Notes: a model not told the origin generated them from the letters alone. A DNA stretch of 64,000 bases from Teredinibacter turnerae (GCF_037935975.1 NZ_CP149817.1:3348001-3412000); one strand, 5' to 3'; positions 45,111-54,849 are shown, counted from the stretch's first letter. Numbers and translations: made by a program.

Positions 45111-45482
45111 GTGAATTCCCGACAATATTTCACTAATTCTCGGTTTTGTATATTTAATCTCTGCGACCACATCATCTGGATCTCCTCGATGATGGTACTC
45201 CCCCTCATCAAAGGCTAAATAGACATCATAAGCTGGTGATGGCAGAGTATTGTTATTGGAGGACAAAAACATCTCATCAGTCATAAACCCAAAGAGCCAA
45301 TTTGCAGCGCCATCACAAAATTCATAATCATAATGGCCATTTTGGTATCCTTTCGCCAGCGTAATAGCAAAACTGTTTACAAACTCAACCAGAGATTGCT
45401 TTTGCAAACTGGCAAATTTTACTGCAACTCCGTAGTCAAGCTCATAATTGCTCGCTTGATTTAGAACCTGCTCTAGGTCCAC
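45105..45482 (-). CDS. Hypothetical protein
   Basis: 125 residues from GTG 45482, preceded by AGGAG; the frame further up lies in the attC. Contains EFVNSFAITLAKGYQNGHYDYEFCDGAANWLFGFM and YDVYLAFDEGEYHHRGDPDDVVAEIKY. The alpha-beta pattern resembles small immunity-type proteins but I cannot name a family. Confidence 0.65.
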   Translation of the reverse strand: MDLEQVLNQASNYELDYGVAVKFASLQKQSLVEFVNSFAITLAKGYQNGHYDYEFCDGAANWLFGFMTDEMFLSSNNNTLPSPAYDVYLAFDEGEYHHRGDPDDVVAEIKYTKPRISEILSGIHS

Positions 45483-45491
45483 TCCTACTCC

Positions 45492-45604
45492 TAACGCCTG
45501 TAGCACCTGCCCGCACTGTGGAGCTTGTTTTGTGCAAAAATGAGTGAAACGAATGCACAAAACCAAGCGTAGCAGTGTGGGTCTGGTGGCTGCAATTGTT
45601 ATAA
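45492..45604 (-). repeat. attC of body H (TAGCACCTG class)
   Basis: 113 bp, TAACGCCTGTAGCACCTG to GTTATAA; matches the attC of copy F. Confidence 0.88.
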
Positions 45605-45909
45605 CAGCTTACGCGACAAACCCAAACTATAGCGACCAAATGACCCTGCGACATATTAAAAACTACTACTCACTGTATATGTGCGATGAGAACACCGCGC
45701 AAAATAACCAATTATTTTCAAACCCCAAACGACAGCGAAAGGAACAACCGGTACCATTTAGAAGCTGACTCGTTCTTCGAGATCAGAACCACGTTAAGAA
45801 CCCTACAGCTTGCCACTAATGCACCTCTACTTTGAACCACTAAATCCATTGCCATTCGACACGTTTACCTAAAACAGAGCGCTTCAAAGTTAAAGCTTTC
45901 GACGCTTTA
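45605..45909 (-). repeat. ORF-less cassette body, copy H
   Basis: 305 bp; with its attC forms an almost exact duplicate of the copy F cassette (two or three differences seen). Confidence 0.9.
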
Positions 45910-46023
45910 TAACGCCGTGCAGCAGCGGCCGAAGTGGAGGAGCTTGTTTTTTGTGGCAGCGTAGCGTTCAGCCACGAAAAACAAGCACCGAAACGCAGGT
46001 CTTGCTGACTGACATTGTTATAA
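45910..46023 (-). repeat. attC of body I (GCAGCAG class)
   Basis: 114 bp, TAACGCCGTGCAGCAGCG to GTTATAA. Confidence 0.88.
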
Positions 46024-46330
46024 CAGCTTACGCGCCAATCTCCAGCTTTTGCGACCAAATGACTCTGCGACATATTTAAAACAACCACATACTTCAAATT
46101 TGCGGTGAGAACACCGCGAAAAACTTCCAATTATTTGCTAAAGCCAAAACGACCGTGAGAAGAACAACCATTACCAATTAGAAGCTGACTCGTTCTTCGA
46201 GACCAGAACCACGTTAAGAACCCTACAACTTGCAGCAAGTAAAGTTCTAATTTGAGCCACCAAACCCCTAACTACACGACAGCGCTTAACCAAAACATAG
46301 CGCTTCAAAGTTAAAGCTTTCGACGCTTTA
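46024..46330 (-). repeat. ORF-less cassette body, copy I
   Basis: 307 bp; diverged in its attC-proximal third. Tandem with copy H. Confidence 0.87.
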
Positions 46331-46396
46331 TAACGCCCGGCTCAGCGGGCAATTGGAGCGTAGCGTAAATTGATCCGATGCAGCCGCTTGTTATGT
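46331..46396 (-). repeat. Short attC site
   Basis: 66 bp, TAACGCCCGGCTCAGCGG to GTTATGT; arms CAATTGGAGCGTAGCG / AAATTGATCC. Confidence 0.78.
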
Positions 46397-46463
46397 GCCT
46401 AGCAATGCAGCTACTAACTATAAAATTGACGTAAAATACTATAAATTCCAGTGTGACGAACGT

Positions 46464-47504
46464 CTATCTTTGTTTTATCATCGAACTTTTCTTAAATGAA
46501 TTAGAGAAAATTGTGGCCCACCTATACTTTCTTTGTCCGTACATTGAGTAACCAGAAGCAAATGTATTCGCAACTGTAATTACATTTGAAACGAAAGGTA
46601 TATGGCCGCCAATCGTATTAATCCAAAAATTAATTGGCGACTGTTGAAATTCAATAATATTTTCAATTCGTCGAAGCGATCTATTGGCGAGTTTGAGATC
46701 GGCATCTATTTTTTCGACACCCCTATCACCACCGTCTCGAATGTACTCAATCCATTCATTTAATATTAACCTAAAATCAACCATCTCCGGAAAATTTCTA
46801 ACCTCTAAAGCATGGTCAATAGAGCTTGGCTTTGGCAGGTAGATCACTTGATCGTTAAGACGAGTCTGAACAAGATAGTAGAGTTCATCTACGAGTTCGA
46901 TTGGCTCAACTGGGAAAGGCTCAGAATTACTTGCAAGCCTTGATACGACGGTGCTGCCGCTATTAGCTGAGCTATAAATTGCCTTTACTACTGGCAAATA
47001 TACCCTTTGAACTTGGTATTCCATCTCTGAAAGATCTATATCCATTTGACGACTAAAAGCTATTGGATCATCAAGCAATACATTAACCGCATTCATAATA
47101 GCTGTCTTTCGCCATTTTCCAGCTGGTCTTATATCCCCAATTATAGATTCGATCAAATTTCCTTTCGATTTTTCAATTAGTTCTGCTGCTTCAAAATAAA
47201 TTTGATTCGGAATAAAATTTTCTATATCTGCATTGATTTCTTCTTTATTTACTATCCCTAAGCTAGATAAATTATTTAAATCAAAATATGTTTCGGGGCC
47301 AGCAATAGAGTCAAACAACGTTAAATAAATTAAAATATCAGACGAAATACTATTATGAGAATTAGTCCAATAGTCTGTATTTGAATTATTCTCATCCAGA
47401 GGTTCTCCCTCGATGCTCGCGCAAATGTACCCTTCGGATATAGCCATCCTTTCAAACTGGCTCCAATGCTCAGAATCAAGAAATGCTTTTTCAAAAAAAG
47501 CCAC
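46464..47504 (-). CDS. Hypothetical protein, 346 residues
   Basis: Soluble, mostly helical. N-terminal part rich in acidic residues (EGEPLDENNSNTDYWTNSHN), a middle with RPAGKWRKTAIMNAVNVLLDDPIAF, and a C-terminal coiled region (DADLKLANRSLRRIENIIEF) ahead of a possible weak membrane-associated stretch (INFWINTIGGHIPFVSNVITVANTFASGY). No family recognised. It is large for a cassette gene; low GC (near 37%) suggests a foreign origin. An IS1182 copy sits just upstream of its start. Confidence 0.7.
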   Translation of the reverse strand: MAFFEKAFLDSEHWSQFERMAISEGYICASIEGEPLDENNSNTDYWTNSHNSISSDILIYLTLFDSIAGPETYFDLNNLSSLGIVNKEEINADIENFIPNQIYFEAAELIEKSKGNLIESIIGDIRPAGKWRKTAIMNAVNVLLDDPIAFSRQMDIDLSEMEYQVQRVYLPVVKAIYSSANSGSTVVSRLASNSEPFPVEPIELVDELYYLVQTRLNDQVIYLPKPSSIDHALEVRNFPEMVDFRLILNEWIEYIRDGGDRGVEKIDADLKLANRSLRRIENIIEFQQSPINFWINTIGGHIPFVSNVITVANTFASGYSMYGQRKYRWATIFSNSFKKSSMIKQR

Positions 47505-47546
47505 TCTTAGTCTCCTTTAGCATATTAAAACTACCAATCACATAAC

Positions 47547-49276
47547 GAGACTGTCGAATAACCCCGATACATCTAAATCCAGCGTTCGATTTTAGACAAC
47601 CGTTATTTTAATGCGGTTGCTAAAAAATATCAGTCGAGACGTTATTGACATCTATTTTTTTAAAAAAGTTACCCCTTCCTCAGGCATAACTCCCGTATTT
47701 CTGTATTTTTACCAAGTTATGTACCGCACAGAATAAATACCATTGTCCGGACACCTTTTTAAGACCTCTCAAGCTAAACCAGCGCAACCCCATTATGTGT
47801 TTCATATGCGCAAATACGGGTTCGACAATACCAATGCGATCCGAGTAGATGGCCCTGCCTTCCGGACTGTCCATTTTGCGCTTCATTCGGTCAATGGCGC
47901 GACTGTTGTTTTTAGGGGTGTCTTTGCGGATACTCACCTGTCTGCCGCGGTCTTTGACCCCATTACGTAAACATTGTGCTTGCATCGAGCAGTTTTTACA
48001 GTCGTTGAGGTAACCTTCAAAGCGAATGTAGTCGACACCTTTGTTTTGATATCCCGAGGAGCAGAGCCAGAGTTCTTTTCCCGCTGGGCACCAACAGCGT
48101 TGTGCTTGCGAGTCATAGTCGAAGTCGCTGGATTGAAAGTATTTCTGCTTCCTTGCCTTCGGCTTTTTATCTTGGTGATCCACAAATCTCGCATCACGTT
48201 TACGATAGAGGGTATCCGCAATATAGGCATTTACGCCTTTCTCTGCGCAATAGTCTAAATTCGCCCCGCTATGAAACCCCGCATCTGCCAGTAGATGGCA
48301 ACCATCTAGCCTGTCGGATGCAAGGAGTTTATCAACCATGGGCTGGAGTGTGGATTGTTCGCTATCACCGGTTACATCGGCATTGACAATGACCTGGTTC
48401 AGTTTATCGGTTGCGGCCAAACCGACGTACCCTTGTAACGCACCACCGTTACCGGACATCATATTGGCGCTATCAGGATCGGTGAGGTTGGTCTTACGAA
48501 TTTTTCCGTTATGTCCCCGTTTATCCACCAACTCACTGAGGGCGGTTTTTAGCTTTTTATTGATGCGTTTGAGCTTTTGTATCTGTTTTTCTTCTTTTTC
48601 ACGCACCGTGGTGTTTACCACGCCCTCAGCATCTTCTTGACGATGCCGCGCCATCACCCGTCTTACCGCACGTTGAATTTTTTTATGTTTTTTAGTGAAG
48701 TCGGCCTTAGTTCCTGACCATTCCTTCGAGGCGTTTGAGGGAATTTTGCAGCCGTCCAAGGCCAGGGTGTCACCACCGATCAGCCCCAGGCAATCACACT
48801 GCAAGACGATTTCTATAAATAGGCCTTCAAGGCGCTGAGGATTCTTTGAAACAAACGCGGCAATAGTGGAATGATCCGGGGTTAGAAAACCAGAGAGTGC
48901 CATGAACACCGTATTGTACCGGCACAAATGTTCGATTTTACGGCTGCTGGTTATTCCGCGATGATACGCAGAAAGTATGACCTTGAGGAGAGTGCCCGGG
49001 CTATATGCCGATGCGCCACCCGCATCGTTGTTAAAATCGCTTTCAAACGACGAGAGATCTAACACATGATCGACAATCAAGCAGACTGTCGCCTCAAAGC
49101 TGCCCTCTGTTATTTGTTCTTCGGGAATAACAGCGACAAATTCCCCCTGTTTATCATTACCTTGCTTGTAATGCGCCATGCCAGACTCCGTTAAGCGGCG
49201 GTAGAGTCTATTTTAACCCTTTAGAAGCTTCCGTTCTCCAGGTTTTTGATGATTTTTCGAGTTTTTCGACAGCTTC
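47547..49276 (-). mobile_element. IS1182-family element, copy 2
   Basis: 1730 bp, same ends as copy 1. Flanks CATAAC on the left and AACGCCCC on the right: again AAC on both sides at an attC core. Confidence 0.92.
47680..49179 (-). CDS. IS1182-family transposase
   Basis: 499 residues, protein identical to copy 1, catalytic residues intact (LALDGCKIP, LADAGFHSG, EPVFAHMKH). The non-coding left end of this IS differs slightly from copy 1 and matches copy 3 there (GAGACGTTATTGACATC). Confidence 0.92.
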   Translation of the reverse strand: MAHYKQGNDKQGEFVAVIPEEQITEGSFEATVCLIVDHVLDLSSFESDFNNDAGGASAYSPGTLLKVILSAYHRGITSSRKIEHLCRYNTVFMALSGFLTPDHSTIAAFVSKNPQRLEGLFIEIVLQCDCLGLIGGDTLALDGCKIPSNASKEWSGTKADFTKKHKKIQRAVRRVMARHRQEDAEGVVNTTVREKEEKQIQKLKRINKKLKTALSELVDKRGHNGKIRKTNLTDPDSANMMSGNGGALQGYVGLAATDKLNQVIVNADVTGDSEQSTLQPMVDKLLASDRLDGCHLLADAGFHSGANLDYCAEKGVNAYIADTLYRKRDARFVDHQDKKPKARKQKYFQSSDFDYDSQAQRCWCPAGKELWLCSSGYQNKGVDYIRFEGYLNDCKNCSMQAQCLRNGVKDRGRQVSIRKDTPKNNSRAIDRMKRKMDSPEGRAIYSDRIGIVEPVFAHMKHIMGLRWFSLRGLKKVSGQWYLFCAVHNLVKIQKYGSYA

Positions 49277-49389
49277 AACGCCCCGCTCACCCGCACATGC
49301 TGCGGAGAGCGTTTTTGTGTAAAGTGGCGCGCAGCGACACACAAAAACGAGCGTAGCAGTATGTGTCGGCGTGCAGCGGTTTGTTATGC
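49277..49389 (-). repeat. attC site (CTCACCCGCACAT class), IS1182 target
   Basis: 113 bp, AACGCCCCGCTCACCCG to GTTATGC, starting directly after the IS end. Confidence 0.86.
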
Positions 49390-49391
49390 AT

Positions 49392-49685
49392 CTACTGGAT
49401 GCAACCCTCTGCCAATATTAATTGACTGTTTGTTGTTTTGTGCCGCAATGAAAACAGCTCTTGCGCTTCTGGGTCAGCTAGGAATTCTTTAGCTTTTTCA
49501 GTTGACGGGAACTCCAAAATTACCAACCTTTCTGGACTCCAATTGCCTTCCATTTTTTCAGGAACAACTCCTTGGACGATATACCTACCACCATGCTTAT
49601 CTATAAACGTTGGAATTTTCTCGGCATACTCCAAGAAACCTTCTAGCACTTTGATGGATAAGTCTAATACCAAATACCCTTTCAT
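49392..49685 (-). CDS. DUF1330 protein
   Basis: 97 residues, ferredoxin-like alpha-beta barrel. Signature: KGYLVLDLSIKVLEGFLEYAEKIPTFIDKHGGRYIVQGVVPEKMEGNWSPERLVILEFPSTEKAKEFLADPE, typical of DUF1330 (dimeric alpha-beta barrel), with function unknown. Complete in length. Confidence 0.88.
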   Translation of the reverse strand: MKGYLVLDLSIKVLEGFLEYAEKIPTFIDKHGGRYIVQGVVPEKMEGNWSPERLVILEFPSTEKAKEFLADPEAQELFSLRHKTTNSQLILAEGCIQ

Positions 49686-49715
49686 TTACGTTTACTCCGT
49701 ATTTTTTTCGATGCA

Positions 49716-49810
49716 TAACGCCTCAAACACCGGCTTGGTGAAGTTGGCGGCTTTTTTGGCACAAAAAAGGTGACAGCTTTGCCAAGTCCGCGTGCTTTTA
49801 TTTGTTAGCC
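49716..49810 (-). repeat. attC site
   Basis: 95 bp, TAACGCCTCAAACACC to GTTAGCC; central hairpin TTTTTTGGCACAAAAAA. Confidence 0.8.
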
Positions 49811-50815
49811 ATAGCTACCTGACTCAACTGTAATTTCTTCTTTGAATATATAATAATCAGATTTTTTATTTATTAGATCTTGTAAGGTTGCAATAACAAT
49901 AGATACACCTCTATCTATTTCACTTGAAACCTCCCAGTAGCGATCTTCTACGACTTTAAACCCAGAATCTTCTTCATCATATCTGGGCCTGAATATCGGA
50001 AAATCGCCATGCGCGATATCACTGCGGAGTTTATAAAAATCCTTTAACCAACGTCTTCCGTTTTCAGGAAAGCTACCAAGCGCTGCAGGAATTTTTCTGG
50101 ATAATCCTCTAGTTTTTGGTTCCCCTTTGCTTAAATAAAGGCTTTCCAAAACCTGTGACAGTTGCACTACATCTGTCGCCTCAATTCCGGGCTTGTATGA
50201 CAAATGCAAAAGCACAGCAAATGCCTTATTTATAGGAGTCTCTGCCAGTAGGTAGGATAGCCCACCGTTTCTTTCCATCCAAGGCCAAGCATTAGCAAAT
50301 GGTATATTTAGTAAATTAGGCCAGTTATCAATACATGCTCTATGCCAACCAGATTCGATAATGTCACAATGTAAGGAATATTCTTTATTATCGTTATTGA
50401 TTGAAAATCTTCCATAATTGCAGCCGCCTCTAGAGCATATGTTCATAACCAAAAAAAGTTGTTCTATAAAGCACCTCAAAAAGGCTGATCTATTCCATGA
50501 ATCATCAGTTGGTTCTTTTCGTATTTTTACTTCTAAAACTGCACTGAGTGGGTGATCTTTTTCTAAATCTAGATCCCCTTTATCAGGAATATACCTTTCA
50601 AAGAAGACGCTGAAGTTCTCAGGCTTAAGACATTCCAATCGTTCCCTAATCTGCATCGAATCTATCTGTAGACTAACAGATTCTTGCTTATTAAACTGAA
50701 CATCATTTGATCGAAAGTATTCTTCAACTTCAAGCCAGAGTGAGATAACTGAGTCATGGTCTACTTCAGCAGCGCTCGGTGTAATGTTGTCACAATTTAT
50801 TAGGATTATGTTCAT
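49805..50815 (-). CDS. Apea-like HEPN-domain protein
   Basis: 336 residues from ATG 50815 (MNIILINCDNITPSAAEVDH); the longer ORF reads into the IS and is rejected. The C-terminal domain has WLKDFYKLRSDIAHGDFPIFR, the Rx4-6H HEPN catalytic pattern in the Apea-like subgroup (YxLRSxIAHG), preceded by ATDVVQLSQVLESLYLSKGE. HEPN nucleases of this type cut RNA in abortive-infection systems such as ApeA; that link is by domain, not shown here. A good candidate anti-phage cassette. Confidence 0.72.
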   Translation of the reverse strand: MNIILINCDNITPSAAEVDHDSVISLWLEVEEYFRSNDVQFNKQESVSLQIDSMQIRERLECLKPENFSVFFERYIPDKGDLDLEKDHPLSAVLEVKIRKEPTDDSWNRSAFLRCFIEQLFLVMNICSRGGCNYGRFSINNDNKEYSLHCDIIESGWHRACIDNWPNLLNIPFANAWPWMERNGGLSYLLAETPINKAFAVLLHLSYKPGIEATDVVQLSQVLESLYLSKGEPKTRGLSRKIPAALGSFPENGRRWLKDFYKLRSDIAHGDFPIFRPRYDEEDSGFKVVEDRYWEVSSEIDRGVSIVIATLQDLINKKSDYYIFKEEITVESGSYG

Positions 50816-50831
50816 TCTGATATTGGCTAAC

Positions 50832-52561
50832 GAGACTGTCGAATAACACCGACATACGTATACCCCGCGGATAATTTTAGGCAACCGATATTTTTAAGCA
50901 GTTGCTAAAAAATATCAGTCGAGACGTTATTGACATCTATTTTTTTAAAAAAGTTACCCCTTCCTCAGGCATAACTCCCGTATTTCTGTATTTTTACCAA
51001 GTTATGTACCGCACAGAATAAATACCATTGTCCGGACACCTTTTTAAGACCTCTCAAGCTAAACCACCGCAATCCCATTATGTGTTTCATATGTGCAAAT
51101 ACGGGTTCGACAATACCAATGCGATCCGAGTAGATGGCTCTACCTTCGGGACTGTCCATTTTGCGTTTCATTCGGTCAATGGCGCGACTGTTGTTTTTAG
51201 GGGTATCTTTGCGGATACTCACCTGTCTGCCGCGGTCTTTGACCCCATTACGTAAACACTGTGCTTGCATCGAGCAGTTTCTACAGTCGTTGAGGTAACC
51301 TTCAAAGCGAATGTATTCAACGCCTTTGTTTTGATATCCAGAGGAGCAGAGCCAGAGTTCTTTTCCCGCTGGGCACCAGCAACGTTCTGCTTGCGGGTCA
51401 TAGTCGAAGTCGCTGGATTGAAAGTATTTCTGCTTCCTTGCCTTCGGCTTTTTATCTTGGTGATCCACAAATCTCGCATCACGTTTACGATAGAGGGTGT
51501 CTGCAATATAGGCATTTACGCCTTTCTCTGCGCAATAGTCTAAATTCGCCCCGCTATGAAACCCCGCATCTGCCAGCAGATGGCAACCATCTAGTCTGTC
51601 GGATGCAAGGAGTTTATCAACCATGGGCTGGAGTGTGGATTGTTCGCTATCACCGGTTACATCGGCATTGACAATGACCTGGTTCAGTTTATCGGTTGCG
51701 GCCAAACCGACGTACCCTTGTAACGCACCACCGTTACCGGACATCATATTGGCGCTATCAGGATCGGTGAGGTTGGTCTTACGAATTTTTCCGTTATGTC
51801 CCCGTTTATCCACCAACTCACTGAGGGCGGTTTTTAGCTTTTTATTGATGCGTTTGAGCTTTTGTATCTGTTTTTCTTCTTTTTCACGCACCGTGGTGTT
51901 TACCACGCCCTCAGCATCTTCTTGACGATGCCGCGCCATCACCCGTCTTACCGCACGTTGAATTTTTTTATGTTTTTTAGTGAAGTCGGCCTTAGTTCCT
52001 GACCATTCCTTCGAGGCGTTTGAGGGAATTTTGCAGCCGTCCAAGGCCAGGGTGTCACCACCGATCAGCCCCAGGCAATCACACTGCAAGACGATTTCTA
52101 TAAATAGGCCTTCAAGGCGCTGAGGATTCTTTGAAACAAACGCGGCAATAGTGGAATGATCCGGGGTTAGAAAACCAGAGAGTGCCATGAACACCGTGTT
52201 GTACCGGCACAAATGTTCGATTTTACGGCTGCTGGTAATGCCGCGATGATACGCAGAAAGTATGATCTTGAGGAGAGTGCCGGGGCTGTATGCCGATGCG
52301 CCACCCGCATCGTTGTTAAAATCGCTTTCAAACGACGAGAGATCTAACACATGATCGACAATCAAGCAGACAGTCGCCTCAAAGCTGCCCTCTGTTATTT
52401 GTTCTTCGGGAATAACAGCGACAAATTCCCCCTGTTTATCATTACCTTGCTTGTAATGCGCCATGCCAGACTCCGTTAAGCGGCGGTAGAGTCTATTTTA
52501 ACCCTTTAGAAGCTTCCGTTCTCCAGGTTTTTGATGATTTTTCGAGTTTTTCGACAGCTTC
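50832..52561 (-). mobile_element. IS1182-family element, copy 3
   Basis: 1730 bp, flanked by GCTAAC and AACGCTC, again at an attC core. More diverged than copies 1 and 2, especially in the left 120 bp, so it arrived earlier or independently. Confidence 0.92.
50965..52464 (-). CDS. IS1182-family transposase
   Basis: 499 residues, intact; a few changes from copies 1 and 2 (for example LLKIILSAYHRG, DYDPQAERCWCP, VEYIRFEGYLNDCRNCS). Catalytic residues unchanged. Confidence 0.92.
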   Translation of the reverse strand: MAHYKQGNDKQGEFVAVIPEEQITEGSFEATVCLIVDHVLDLSSFESDFNNDAGGASAYSPGTLLKIILSAYHRGITSSRKIEHLCRYNTVFMALSGFLTPDHSTIAAFVSKNPQRLEGLFIEIVLQCDCLGLIGGDTLALDGCKIPSNASKEWSGTKADFTKKHKKIQRAVRRVMARHRQEDAEGVVNTTVREKEEKQIQKLKRINKKLKTALSELVDKRGHNGKIRKTNLTDPDSANMMSGNGGALQGYVGLAATDKLNQVIVNADVTGDSEQSTLQPMVDKLLASDRLDGCHLLADAGFHSGANLDYCAEKGVNAYIADTLYRKRDARFVDHQDKKPKARKQKYFQSSDFDYDPQAERCWCPAGKELWLCSSGYQNKGVEYIRFEGYLNDCRNCSMQAQCLRNGVKDRGRQVSIRKDTPKNNSRAIDRMKRKMDSPEGRAIYSDRIGIVEPVFAHMKHIMGLRWFSLRGLKKVSGQWYLFCAVHNLVKIQKYGSYA

Positions 52562-52675
52562 AACGCTCGGCTCACCAGCGCCCAAACCGGAGAGGCTTTT
52601 GTGGTAAAGTGTAGCGCAGCGGAACCCACAAAAGCAGCATAGGTTTGGGCGTCTGCGTGGAGCCGTTTGTTAAAC
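52562..52675 (-). repeat. attC site (CTCACCAGCGCCC class), IS1182 target
   Basis: 114 bp, AACGCTCGGCTCACCAG to GTTAAAC. Close relative of the site at 56900. Confidence 0.86.
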
Positions 52676-52677
52676 GT

Positions 52678-53355
52678 TTACTTCGAAGGAACTGATTCAA
52701 TCGTAATTTCTCCAAGTTCACTGGTCGGTATAATGCATGAAATATCTTCGATTGACCCAATATTAATTGTTAGCTCAGGATGCTGAATTTCTTGCCTGTG
52801 AACGATAACCCTTAGTTCATTTTGGTGTTTGTAGGTTAGATCTTTGATGAATGGCCCAACTTTTCCATGGAATCCACGTAGATCACGATACTCAACAAGC
52901 TGTCTATCATGTAAGTAGCCTTTATTTATTACTTCATTTTTAAGTCGTGTCACGAAATCCGCCGGATCAGAAATAACAATAGCAGTATCCCCAAATCCAT
53001 TGATGGATCTAATATCAACAACGTCGCCAATTTTTATTTTTCTGTTAAAAGGAATTGAAAAATAGAAAATACAGTAAACATTCAATTCGTCATATGTCGA
53101 ATTGGTGATTCGACCAATTCCAGATGTTATTTTTGCTATTTCAACCACTTCACCACTAACAGGGTCTTTTTTGGTCAACCTAGCCCCTCGCATATTAAGG
53201 ATTTCCGCGACCCCATCGTTTGGATCAAAACGTTCTGTTCCCACTTCCCCATCTCTGTAGTAGCGAAGTGTATTCATATAGATTTCTCCGTAATTTCGGA
53301 GTCTTTCCATATGATCTCTGCGTCCAAATTTAATCAGAACTTCGTGCTTTGACAT
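52678..53355 (-). CDS. Hypothetical protein, DUF2971-like layout
   Basis: 225 residues. LIKFGRRDHMERLRNYGEIYMNTLRYYRDGE at the start and LTYKHQNELRVIVHRQEI near the end recall the arrangement of DUF2971-type proteins (short N-terminal recognition block, later E-x-R-x-x-x motif), but the family match is uncertain. Soluble. Cassette context suggests an accessory or defence role, unproven. Confidence 0.6.
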   Translation of the reverse strand: MSKHEVLIKFGRRDHMERLRNYGEIYMNTLRYYRDGEVGTERFDPNDGVAEILNMRGARLTKKDPVSGEVVEIAKITSGIGRITNSTYDELNVYCIFYFSIPFNRKIKIGDVVDIRSINGFGDTAIVISDPADFVTRLKNEVINKGYLHDRQLVEYRDLRGFHGKVGPFIKDLTYKHQNELRVIVHRQEIQHPELTINIGSIEDISCIIPTSELGEITIESVPSK

Positions 53356-53372
53356 GGCTCGAGCCTACCGTT

Positions 53373-53481
53373 TAACGCCCAGCTAAGCCGCCGGAACGGA
53401 GTTGATTGTTTTGTGCTAGCGTAGCGAAAAAGCACAAAACGAGCAACGCAGTGGAGGGTCGGCTTGAGCTGTTTGTTATAG
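53373..53481 (-). repeat. attC site
   Basis: 109 bp, TAACGCCCAGCTAAGCCG to GTTATAG; arms TTGATTGTTTTGTGCTAGCG / GCACAAAACGAGC. Confidence 0.83.
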
Positions 53482-53484
53482 CTT

Positions 53485-53877
53485 TTACACATACCGATAA
53501 ACCAGCCAACAACCAGTAGCAACTATTGCCGCGCAGTAGCTGACGAATATGGTGCTACTTGTGTCAATGCCAAAATTGAGAGCTATTGGTATTGACCATG
53601 CGACGCCAGACAATACTACAGAGAAATAATTTAGCTTCTTGTAACGCTTAAGTAAAAGTATTGACGGCACGCCTAAAAATAGAGCTGCTGGATACGCAAT
53701 AATCAACCCCCATAGGCTGAAAAATAGCGAAACTCCTACTACGTCAATCAGATTCGTTGGACTACCGTTAAATAGTGCAAGAAAAACGTAGGTCAGAGTC
53801 ATTACCGGAACCAACAATAAAGGCCCCAAAAAAACAGCGGCTACATTTTTTCTAGTGGTAATACTGAAAGTTTTCAT
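53485..53877 (-). CDS. Small integral membrane protein
   Basis: 130 residues, four predicted membrane helices (about 13-36, 48-70, 85-102 and 108-127) with a basic turn LLKRYKKLNY. Function unknown. Immediately downstream of body J in array direction. Confidence 0.7.
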   Translation of the reverse strand: MKTFSITTRKNVAAVFLGPLLLVPVMTLTYVFLALFNGSPTNLIDVVGVSLFFSLWGLIIAYPAALFLGVPSILLLKRYKKLNYFSVVLSGVAWSIPIALNFGIDTSSTIFVSYCAAIVATGCWLVYRYV

Positions 53878-53883
53878 TGGCTA

Positions 53884-53997
53884 TAACGCCTACAGCACCT
53901 GCCCGCACTGTGGAGCTTGGCTTTGTGCAATAATGAGCGCAGCGAATGCACAAAACCAAGCGTAGCAGTGTGGGTCTGGTGGCTGTAATTGTTATAA
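53884..53997 (-). repeat. attC of body J (TAGCACCTG class)
   Basis: 114 bp, TAACGCCTACAGCACCTG to GTTATAA. Confidence 0.88.
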
Positions 53998-54304
53998 CAG
54001 CTTACGCGACAAGCCCAAATTATTGGGACCAAACGAACCTGCGACATATTAAAAACAACTACTCACTTTAAATGTACGATGAGAACACCGCGCAAAATTG
54101 CCAATTTTATTCAAAGCCCAAACGACCGCAAAGAGAACGACCGGTACCAATTAGAAGCTGACTCGCTCTCCGAGAGCCAGAACCACATTAAGAGCCCTAC
54201 AACTTGCAGCAAGTAAAGCTCTAATTTAAGCCACCGAATCCCTAACTACCCGACAACGCTTAACCAAAACATAGCGTTTCAGAATTGAAGCTTTCGACGC
54301 TTTA
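53998..54304 (-). repeat. ORF-less cassette body, copy J
   Basis: 307 bp; near-identical to copy A (about five differences), yet copy A carries the other attC class. Confidence 0.9.
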
Positions 54305-54391
54305 TAACGCCCCGCTTACCGGCCGTAGCAAGCGTAGCTTGCGGAGGTCCAGGCCAGCCCTGCTGGCCGATGGTAGAGCGGTTTGTTAGAA
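54305..54391 (-). repeat. attC site
   Basis: 87 bp, TAACGCCCCGCTTACCGG to GTTAGAA; arms GGCCGTAGCAAGCGTAGC / CCAGGCCAGC. Confidence 0.8.
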
Positions 54392-54724
54392 TTACTTCGC
54401 CTCAACTCTACGTAAGGTTTCAGCTGAATGATAAAGGGAACAGGTTTCGTCACCGCGAAATAACCCAGGCTTGCCTGAAGCATAGAGTGACAACAGAGTT
54501 GAATACATAGCCTTACCATATTCGTCAGTAATATCTAAGACGTACTCCCAACTTTCATTGTCATGGCACTCAATTGGCGATGTCTGATGGCAGTCTAGTT
54601 GAATGAAGACTTTCCCCTCGAAAACTCGATCTAGCATTAGCCTTTTAACAACCGCAGGCTCGATTTCTGAAGCCGTTCCCGATAGGGATAACAGCAGCAA
54701 TATAGAACAACATATTTTTCTCAT
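54392..54724 (-). CDS. Small secreted protein, cassette family S (member 3)
   Basis: 110 residues from ATG 54724 (MRKICCSILLLLSLSGTAS, signal peptide). Mature part: DCHQTSPIECHDNESWEYVLDITDEYGKAMYSTLLSLYASGKPGLFRGDETCSLYHSAETLR. Same ordered motif as members at 20711, 24163 and 41874 (Cys, W..xLDIT, G-x-A-x-Y/F-S-x-L-L, late Cys). ORF upstream to 54811 is attC sequence. Confidence 0.75.
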   Translation of the reverse strand: MRKICCSILLLLSLSGTASEIEPAVVKRLMLDRVFEGKVFIQLDCHQTSPIECHDNESWEYVLDITDEYGKAMYSTLLSLYASGKPGLFRGDETCSLYHSAETLRRVEAK

Positions 54725-54741
54725 TACTTCCTCACAAATTC

Positions 54742-54849
54742 TAACGCCGCTATAAATTGCGGCTTTGTAGTTGATTGTTTTGTGGTAGCGTAGCGTAAAG
54801 CCACAAAACAAGCGACGGAAAAGCCGTCAATTTTATAGCCTTGTTATGC
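54742..54849 (-). repeat. attC site
   Basis: 108 bp, TAACGCCGCTATAAATTG to GTTATGC; arms TGTTTTGTGGTAGCG / CCACAAAACA. Confidence 0.83.
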
